NCBI GenBank assembly: GCA_032988165.1
Contig: JANTQF010000441.1
Coordinates: forward strand, 1 to 25,208
Reading direction: 5' to 3'
From: Emmonsiellopsis sp. PD_33
Lineage: Eukaryota > Ascomycota > Eurotiomycetes > Onygenales > Ajellomycetaceae
DNA length: 25,208 bases
Positions 19,277 through 25,208 of this stretch are shown piece by piece. Numbering within the stretch: the stretch's first letter is position 1; the number at the start of each line of letters is the position of its first letter. A program made the position numbers and the translations under genes. A model generated the notes under the pieces. It saw only the letters and a list, made by a program, of their open reading frames with translations, ran no database searches and had not been told where the DNA came from.

Positions 19277-20431
19277 TCAGCGATGCGAAAATGGCGGCAA
19301 CCTCGCAGCAACCTCAGGGAGCACAGCTTCGACATGCTCGCTGCATCTCACTCGCGTCATATACCCGGGAAGCGCAGCAGCGTCGTCCTCGAACAGCCTG
19401 GCTTCGTTGCGGACTCCTCCCACGTTAAGGATCCCAATCGCCATCCCGCGGGCACAGGCTCGTTCCACAAGCCTCCATGCCGAGAACGTAGCCAGACTGG
19501 TCCCGAGCACAAGTAGCTTCCCGGCTTCATCGATGGCCTCCTCAGCCTGCGCCTTGACTGTCTCGTCCACCGATTCCCCAAACATAACCACGGCCGGCTT
19601 CAGGATGCCCGCGTTGGACGCTGGGGAATAGGCCCCATCGCGCTCGGCCTCCACCCTGCCCACCGTGCCATCTTTTAGCAGCGGGGGCGTCTCTAGACAC
19701 CGGGGACATGGGGGATAGCGGAAATTCCAGTAGGAGGCATTTGGCAGGTCCACATCGCCATCCGGGTTGATGCGTAGTCCCTTTTTATGCTGTTCCTCTG
19801 GATTGTCCGTGTCGAGGGCTCCAGAGCGGACGATCTGGTCCAGAAACTCGGCCCACGAGGGGTTCAGTCTGGCCAGCGACTCCTGGAAGTCTGTCCGGGA
19901 CACAGACTGGCTGCAACTGACGCAGACGAGCGAGCGCAGATAGCCGTGCAGCTCAACGACGGGGAGCTGGGGATGCGTGGTGGAATGGAACGAGTCCACA
20001 TTCTGCGTCACGACGGCGCTGATGTATCCCTTGCGGCCCAGCTCCTTGATGGCCAGATGCGTCGGGTTCGGCGCAGCCCTGGCCATGGTCGGCCATCCGA
20101 CGAAGCTGCGGGCCCAGTATCGCTTCCGGGCCTCGTGCTGGGAGACGAACTCGTGGTAGTAGATGGGGCGGTAGGCTGCGCTGCGGCGGTATGTGCCGTT
20201 CTCGCCGCGGTAGTCGGCCAGCCCGGAGGCGACTGAGATGCCGGCGCCGGTGAGCAGCACGGTGAGGTCGTTGCGGCCAACATCGGTGCCGCGCAGGAGA
20301 GGCGAGGGCGGGGCGCGGATGAAGGACGAGAGGGCGTCGATGGCGCCGGCGACAGAGCTGGCGGACGGCGGGTGGATGAGCGGCGGAGGGAGGGGGCCCG
20401 TGAAGGGGATGCGGATCAGGGGTCTCGTCAT
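19277..20431 (-). CDS. Sir2-family NAD-dependent deacylase, SIRT4-like (class II), probably mitochondrial
   Basis: Single-exon gene, 384 aa. NAD-dependent lysine deacylase/ADP-ribosyltransferase family. The NAD-binding motif GAGISVASGLADYRG starts at residue 62. YWARSFVGWP (about 105-114) and NPTHLAIKELGRKGYISAVVTQNVDSFH resemble SIRT4. Catalytic His162 is in ELHG. The zinc ribbon is complete: Cys170/Cys173 (CVSC) and Cys242/Cys245 (CPRC), with a longer insert between the pairs than in Sir2 minimal domains. VVMFGE (281-286) and LGTSLATFSAW (309-319) complete the fold. The N-terminus is Pro-rich with a few Arg and no acidic residue for about 30 residues, compatible with a mitochondrial presequence but not proof. 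It diverges from the CDF carrier gene across 395 bp. SIRT4-like enzymes often have weak deacetylase activity, so the true acyl substrate is open. Confidence 0.95.
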   Translation of the reverse strand: MTRPLIRIPFTGPLPPPLIHPPSASSVAGAIDALSSFIRAPPSPLLRGTDVGRNDLTVLLTGAGISVASGLADYRGENGTYRRSAAYRPIYYHEFVSQHEARKRYWARSFVGWPTMARAAPNPTHLAIKELGRKGYISAVVTQNVDSFHSTTHPQLPVVELHGYLRSLVCVSCSQSVSRTDFQESLARLNPSWAEFLDQIVRSGALDTDNPEEQHKKGLRINPDGDVDLPNASYWNFRYPPCPRCLETPPLLKDGTVGRVEAERDGAYSPASNAGILKPAVVMFGESVDETVKAQAEEAIDEAGKLLVLGTSLATFSAWRLVERACARGMAIGILNVGGVRNEARLFEDDAAALPGYMTRVRCSEHVEAVLPEVAARLPPFSHR

Positions 20432-20442
20432 GGGCGGGACAT
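20428..20442 (-). other. Minimal uORF whose stop overlaps the sirtuin start (ATGA)
   Basis: On the minus strand ATG TCC CGC CCA TGA ends 11 nt after it begins coding, and its TGA shares two bases with the sirtuin ATG. The arrangement would allow termination-reinitiation or leaky scanning. It matters only if the transcript starts upstream of 20442. Confidence 0.4.
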
Positions 20443-20826
20443 GTTTGTGTGTTTATACGGATAGATAGATATTTAGAGAGATGGTGAGGAACTAGATAGA
20501 TAAATATCCAAATGTAACTGTGGTTCGACTATGGATCCAGACACCCGAACCCAACTTCGCCCATAGACATTTAGATAAAACATTTAATAATCAAGTATCT
20601 ACTGAATATTCAATTGTCCCAGACATCTCCTGAATATCTCCTGTCGTCCACGATCTATCTTGTTATGACCGCTCCCCGCCTCTCCACCACCGCGCACTCA
20701 GCCCGCCGGGAGAACCGACGACAGATTTAACTCCTCCACGGTCAGGATAGAACTGCTCTCTATCTCAACTGTCCATTCCATTCCGATGCGCCAGAACGTG
20801 CCCTCCTAGTCCTGGCTGCGACGGCG
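20432..20826. promoter_or_regulatory. Divergent promoter of sirtuin and CDF carrier, with GATA cluster
   Basis: 395 bp between divergent starts. Five GATA cores lie between 20460 and 20502 on the + strand; three fit the HGATAR consensus of fungal GATA factors such as AreA/SreA. A direct repeat of ATCTCCTG occurs near 20624-20642. Binding is inference. Confidence 0.4.
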
Positions 20827-22341
20827 ATGGTGTTCCCCCAGCCACAGCCCAGCCCGACCCGCGTCCTCCTCCGCCGGGCGTCTCGTCTCCAACCGCAACG
20901 TGTCTTCCACGCCGTCTCGCCCTTGTCTGCTCTCCGCCGCGGCCGACCTGCTCTCTGTCTCCGTCCTGCCGCTCTCTCGTCCTGTCCCCTCGTCCGCCCG
21001 TCCGTCTCCCCCCGTCTCTCCGCCCTCATGACAACGCCGCACACCCGCGCCCACGGCGGCCACAGTCACGGCCACGGCCACCACCACCACCACCACGACA
21101 ATGTCTACCTAACCTCCAAGAACAAACACGACCCCGGCGTGCGCATCACGCGCATCGGCCTGCTCTCAAATCTAGGCATGGCAATCGGCAAAGGCGTGGG
21201 CGGCTACATGTTCCACTCGTCCGCGCTGATTGCAGACGCCTACCACGCCCTCACCGACCTCGTCTCGGACTTCATGACGCTCGCCACCGTGTCGCTGTCG
21301 CTCAAGCCGCCCTCGTCGCGCTTCCCCACCGGCTACGGCAAGGTCGAGAGTCTGGGCGCGCTGGGCGTGAGCGGCCTGCTGCTCATGGGCGGCCTGTTGA
21401 TGGGCCTCAATGCCACCGAGGTGCTGCTCACGCAGTTCTTCCCGGACGTTGCCGAGTCACTGGGGCATATTGGGCTGCTTGGGCACGGCCATTCCCATGG
21501 ACACGGACATGCTCATGGCCATGGCCAGGAGGTGCTCGGGCCGAATATCAATGCAGCGTGGCTTGCGGCGGGGTCTATTTTAGTCAAGGAGTCGCTGTAT
21601 CGTGCGAGTAAGCTGCCTGCCCTCTTTGTTACGACCTTTCTTAAGTTTTTATTGCGTTTATCTAATTGACTCAATTTGCTTTTGCATTACATAGCTATGA
21701 AAGTCGCGCTCCAGCGAAAGTCCTCCGTCCTAGCCTCCAACGCCATCCACCACCGCGTCGACTCGCTGACCAGTTTCGTCGCCCTGCTTACAATTGGCGG
21801 CGCACACATACTCCCAGACGCCTCCTGGCTCGATCCAGTAGGCGGCCTAATCATCTCCCTGATGGTCATCAAAGCCGGCCTGGGGAACACCAAGACCTCC
21901 CTCCTAGAACTCGCCGACGTCGGCGTGGACGAAGAGATGCGGGAATCCGTCAGCAAATCGGCATCAAAGGCCATCGCTGCTCTGCCCAATGGCAGTGATA
22001 TCCAAATAAGAGACGTGCAGGGCATAAAGTCTGGCCAGAACTATCTCATGGAAGTCGAGTTGGCCGTGCCCGGGTCGTGGTCGGTCAGCCAGACACGGCT
22101 GATCGAGGAGGCTATTCGGGAGCGGGTTGGGTCCAGGGTGCGAGGGGTCAAGCGACTAAAGGTGCGCTTCATGTCTGATGCGGAGACGGATGTGAACTTT
22201 ATGGAGGAGTTTATTGCGCGCGATGTTAGCCCGCGCAGTAGCCCGGAGCCGGAGGAGGAGGGCAATGGCAATGGGAACAACCAGGCCGTGAATCCCGGCT
22301 CTCAGCAACCTCATGGGAGTGCCGTGACTAAACGGCGCTGA
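20827..22341 (+). CDS. Mitochondrial cation-diffusion-facilitator metal transporter (Mmt1/Mmt2-like)
   Basis: CDF-family divalent metal carrier, six-helix type. Model join(20827..21607,21695..22341), 475 aa; the 87-nt intron (GTAAGC...CATAG) joins RA-TMKVALQ in frame. Residues 1-67 are rich in Arg and Leu with almost no acid, a strong mitochondrial presequence. A His-rich stretch follows (about 76-90). TM2 holds His140-x3-Asp144 (ADAYHALTDLVSD) and TM5 holds His279-x3-Asp283 (NAIHHRVDSL), the HD/HD metal site. A second His/Gly loop (about 219-233) lies between TM4 and TM5. The cytosolic/matrix C-terminal domain (about 340-445) and a Pro/Glu/Asn tail finish the protein. The SNLGMAIGKGVGGY and FHSSALIADAYH segments point to the yeast Mmt1/Mmt2 group, linked to mitochondrial iron export; zinc is also possible. 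Met68 (21028) could start a form without presequence. Confidence 0.92.
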
Positions 22342-22894
22342 GTGTTTTTTTTTTGGGGAGCTAAAATTGGTGTTTTTTTACTACTAAGTTTATTTTTGGA
22401 CACGGTCCAGACGAATCCAAGCGCTTGTCTTTTTTTCAAAGGGTTCGGTTCAGCTTTCGGGGGCGGCGGGGGGTGAGATGGCGAAGAGATACCCCACGCC
22501 ACGCAAGCGAGACATCTAGATATTACCTTACCTGGCGGATGGATGTCTTTCCAACGCACCGACACTCTGCATGTCCCGCTGGGCTGGCCCTGGTGAAGGA
22601 TGCACGAGTGCCCAAGCTAGTTTGACATACGAGGAGGAGAGAGCAGAACAGACGGAAGAGATATTAGGGGAGTTTATATTTTGAAGAGGGATCATTTGGC
22701 GACACTTGGGATAACAAATATATCCACCAACCTATCCATTTTGAGTATTTTGAATATTTTGAACATCTTTTGGAAGCACATCTCCAACTCGGACCTATCT
22801 CCATCTCCCCCTCCAGAGTCCACGACTCCACGGGCGGGATCTGCCAAGAACCGTGGATGGGCCAGACCCAGCGCGGCAAACCTTCCCTTGCTGC

Positions 22895-22901
22895 GGCTAA
22901 A
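22895..22901 (+). promoter_or_regulatory. GGCTAAA, possible XlnR-type site 1
   Basis: Exact match to the GGCTAAA consensus described for the (hemi)cellulose regulator XlnR/Xyr1, 818 bp before the xylulose kinase ATG. Short motif, so chance occurrence is possible. Confidence 0.3.
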
Positions 22902-23286
22902 TGGATTAACTATGGCCTCGGGGAGTCGGGGATAGATCCTCGTGGCGCCATGTCGAGGGAGAACAACGGGGGATGGGATAGGAAAAAGACAAGGGAAACG
23001 TGGCCGGTGAGGGGGCCTTTCGTTCTGCTGATTCCCTTGGATATTTTCCACTGTGTCCCCGAGCTCAGCTAAACCCAGCACAGCTATCCACTTTTCTGCC
23101 TTTGTTTCTTTTTCTCTGGTGCTTTTAGTATTTTATAGTGTGCAACTAGGGCGTGATGCTTGACGATGGCTTGATGTCAGCATTACACCGAGTCTTTGTT
23201 TCGAGGGCAGCGTGTATCTACATCGTGTTCGGAGTTGTTTATCTGGGCTGGCAGATACTTGTTTCCCCGTAGCCGGTTTTGTCTGG

Positions 23287-23332
23287 TTTTCTTTTCTTTT
23301 TTCTTGTTTTCTTTTTTTCTTTTTTCTTTTTT
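23287..23332 (+). promoter_or_regulatory. Pyrimidine (T/C)-rich promoter tract
   Basis: Almost uninterrupted T with single C residues, about 380 bp before the xylulose kinase start. Such poly(dA:dT)-like tracts disfavour nucleosomes and mark fungal promoters. Confidence 0.5.
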
Positions 23333-23369
23333 GCCTCCTGGTCTCCCTATATCGTAGCTGTGACGGAAA

Positions 23370-23376
23370 TTTAGCC
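23370..23376 (-). promoter_or_regulatory. GGCTAAA, possible XlnR-type site 2
   Basis: TTTAGCC on the + strand, i.e. GGCTAAA on the minus strand, 343 bp before the xylulose kinase ATG and 62 bp from site 3 in the same orientation. Confidence 0.35.
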
Positions 23377-23431
23377 ATCAATCGAAGGGGAACCGGACCC
23401 GCGCAGGAAAATAAGATTTCTATATCTACTA

Positions 23432-23438
23432 TTTAGCC
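23432..23438 (-). promoter_or_regulatory. GGCTAAA, possible XlnR-type site 3
   Basis: TTTAGCC on the + strand, 281 bp before the xylulose kinase ATG, in the usual distance range for activator sites of fungal sugar genes. Confidence 0.35.
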
Positions 23439-23712
23439 TGCACACTGGAGTAGACATTATTTTATTTATAGGGAGACTTCAACTCTATTTCTCGTTTCCT
23501 TGCTTTTCTCCTATCTCATCTCAATTCTTCTGCTCTCCTCTGCTCTCCCAATCCCTCCAGAGCCCAGCTAAATAGCTATCCCAGCACCGCATATTCAATC
23601 AAGTGGAGACCGCGCAAGGAATCAGCCCAACCAACCCAGCAGCTCGACAGCATCCCAGCACCATAATCGAAACTAAAAAAAATAAATAAAACCACAAACA
23701 GAAATACAGAAA

Positions 23713-25095
23713 ATGCCTCCCACCAACCCCCTCTACCTCGGCCTCGACCTCTCCACCCAACAACTCAAAGCCCTCGCCATCACCTCCGACCTAAAAGTCA
23801 CCCACCTCGCCAAATTCGACTTCGACGCCGACTCCTCCGCCCAATTCCCCGTGAAAAAGGGCGTGCAGACCAACGAAGCCGAGCATGAAGTCTTCGCCCC
23901 CGTCGCCATGTGGCTGCAGGCCCTGGACAGCGTGCTCGCCCAGCTGAAGGACCAGGGCTTGGATTTCACCCGTGTGGCCGGCATCAGCGCCGCGGGCCAG
24001 CAGCACGGCAGCGTGTACTGGAACGGGTGTGCGGCGGAGGTGCTGGGCTCGCTGGATGCGCGGCGGAGTCTGGAGGAGCAGGTGGCCGCTGCGCTGTCGC
24101 ATCCGCATAGTCCCAACTGGCAGGATGCGAGCACGCAGCGCGAGTGCGATGAGTTCGAGGCGAGTTTGGGCGGCGCGGAGGCGCTGGCGAGGGCTACGGG
24201 GAGTCGGGCGCATCATGTATGGCTTTTTCTCCTTCTTTTTTCTTCTCTCTACCTGGCTGGCTGGCTCCAATTGAGACTATACTTTATGCTAATACGGTGG
24301 TTTGGTGTGTGTAGAGATTCACAGGCCCTCAGATCCTCCGCTTCCAGCGGAAATATCCAGACGCATACAAGAAGACCACGAGAATCTCGCTCGTCTCGTC
24401 CTTCCTCGCCTCGCTGTTCCTGGGCAAAGTCGCCCCCTTCGACATCTCCGACGTCTGCGGCATGAATCTATGGGATATCCAGAAGAACGGGTGGAACGAG
24501 ACGCTCCTCGAGCTCTGCGCGGGCCCCTATGGCGTGGCAGATCTGAAGCAGAAGCTAGGCGACGTGCCGCAGGACGGCGGAATCCATCTGGGGAAAATAC
24601 ATGGCTACTTCGTGGAGCGATACGGGTTCAATGCCGAGTGCACAATCGTCCCCTCGACGGGCGACAATCCAGCCACCATCCTCGCCCTGCCCCTGCGGCC
24701 CCTGGACGCAATGGTCTCCCTGGGGACCTCCACCACATTCCTCATGTCGACGCCGGAATACAAACCCGACCCCGCAACGCACTTCTTCAACCACCCCACC
24801 ACCCCGGGCCTGTACATGTTCATGCTCTGCTACAAGAACGGCGGCCTGGCGCGCGAACACGTCCGCGACGCAATCAACAAGAAACTCGCCACAACAACAA
24901 CAACAACAACAAACGGCACCTCCTCCTCCCCCTCTAACCCCTGGCACCACTTCGACTCCGCCATCCTCAACCGCCCCGCCGCCGGCCAACACACCGACAC
25001 CGACCCAATGAAACTAGCCCTCTACTTCCCGCGGCCCGAAATCGTCCCAAACCTGCGCGCCGGCGAGTGGCACTACAACTCTTCAAACAGAGAAT
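23713..25095 (+). CDS. xkiA: D-xylulose kinase (FGGY family), 3' part missing at window edge
   Basis: Phosphorylates D-xylulose to xylulose 5-phosphate, the entry of the fungal xylose/arabinose pathway into the pentose phosphate pathway; cytosolic. Visible model join(23713..24216,24315..25095>), about 428 residues. The N-terminal FGGY domain starts YLGLDLSTQQLKA (phosphate-binding motif) and has GISAAGQQHGSVYWNG near residue 90. A 98-nt intron (GTATGG...GTGTAG) joins HH to RFTGPQILRF. Catalytic Asp285 is in PSTGDNPATI; SLGTSTTFLMS opens the C-terminal domain. After LRAGEWHYNSSNRE a GTGAGC donor appears, so the TGA at 25104-25106 is probably intronic. About 130 residues of the ATPase domain should lie beyond the window. 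An unusual Thr7/Ser/Asn-rich insert at about 360-377 replaces a shorter loop. The symbol follows Aspergillus usage. Confidence 0.93.
24891..24911 (+). repeat. ACA microsatellite coding seven Thr in xylulose kinase
   Basis: Seven perfect in-frame ACA codons, followed by Asn-Gly-Thr and a Ser run. A slippage-prone insert in a surface loop of the FGGY C-terminal domain. Confidence 0.9.
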
Positions 25096-25208
25096 GTGAG
25101 CCATGACTCAGTAGAAGGCAGCAATAGAATTCATGGCATCCTATAGTAATGTTATCTGGTAAAGAAGGTTAATCAGGGTTTGAAAGGCAGTCATGTTACA
25201 GCTATCCT

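Larger units (their letters stand above)
22342..23712. other. 1.37-kb non-coding stretch; CDF 3' region and xylulose kinase promoter/leader
   Basis: Begins with poly-T tracts in the presumed CDF 3' UTR. The middle has AATATTTTG-like tandem units (about 22744-22766) and three GGCTAAA sites. A T/C-rich tract at 23287-23332 and an A-rich leader just before the ATG are typical of strong fungal promoters. The longest open frame (minus strand 22692-23081) has no recognisable domain and overlaps similar-length frames on the other strand, so I do not call it. Confidence 0.5.

Noticed and set aside
22692..23081. 129-residue minus-strand frame upstream of xylulose kinase
   Set aside because: No motif, and similar-length frames occur on the other strand over the same bases; part of it is AATATTTTG repeat.
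25104..25106. TGA as the natural stop of xylulose kinase
   Set aside because: The protein would lack about a quarter of the FGGY ATPase domain, and a GTGAGC donor lies immediately before it, so an intron running toward or past the edge is more likely.
1..25208. Biosynthetic cluster, transposon, CRISPR or tRNA genes
   Set aside because: No backbone synthase, transposase/reverse transcriptase, terminal inverted repeats, spaced repeat array or cloverleaf was recognised; the neighbouring genes belong to unrelated housekeeping pathways.

Overview
This window looks like the nuclear genome of a filamentous ascomycete (Pezizomycotina). Eurotiomycetes (Eurotiales or Onygenales) is my best guess, from the protein sequences and from the very short introns (54-161 nt, GTATGT/GTGAGT-like donors, CTGAC-like branch sites, CAG/TAG acceptors). 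It is a housekeeping stretch with eight protein genes, seven complete and one cut by the right edge. I see no transposon, rRNA, tRNA, CRISPR array or virus-like gene. Intergenic DNA is AT-rich with many microsatellites. The genes after about 17.5 kb are richer in G/C at third positions than the separase gene.

Layout, left to right: 1-1026 non-coding; a PRISE/SirQ-type short-chain reductase (+, 1027-2361, 3 exons); a small predicted mitochondrial membrane protein of the uncharacterised DUF5321 kind (-, 2495-3223, 2 exons), convergent with the reductase; separase BimB/Cut1/Esp1 (+, 3493-9979, 3 exons), divergent from the small gene across 269 bp; S-formylglutathione hydrolase (+, 10363-11572, 4 exons plus a likely intron inside the stop codon); a 1.4-kb non-coding stretch; the tRNA exportin Los1/exportin-T (-, 13040-16523, 5 exons, the first coding 4 residues and the last 8); a Pho85/PhoA-type cyclin-dependent kinase (-, 17517-18664, 3 exons including a 24-nt exon); a SIRT4-like class II sirtuin (-, 19277-20431, 1 exon); a mitochondrial Mmt1-like cation-diffusion transporter (+, 20827-22341, 2 exons), divergent from the sirtuin; 1.37 kb of non-coding DNA with three GGCTAAA sites; and D-xylulose kinase (+, from 23713, running off the right edge).

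The genes do not form one pathway. They cover mitosis (separase), phosphate and developmental signalling (PhoA), tRNA export (Los1), formaldehyde detoxification (SFGH), pentose catabolism (xylulose kinase), and mitochondrial metal and acyl-lysine metabolism (CDF carrier, sirtuin). The most interesting points concern gene architecture rather than a new operon-like system: a stop codon that appears to be rebuilt by splicing, several micro-exons, a probable second upstream start in the kinase gene, uORFs at separase and sirtuin, a stop-free 57-nt intron hidden in the reductase, and possible regulator-site clusters upstream of the metal carrier and xylulose kinase. All splice sites were assigned by eye from frame continuity and remembered family sequences, so RNA-seq is the decisive check.
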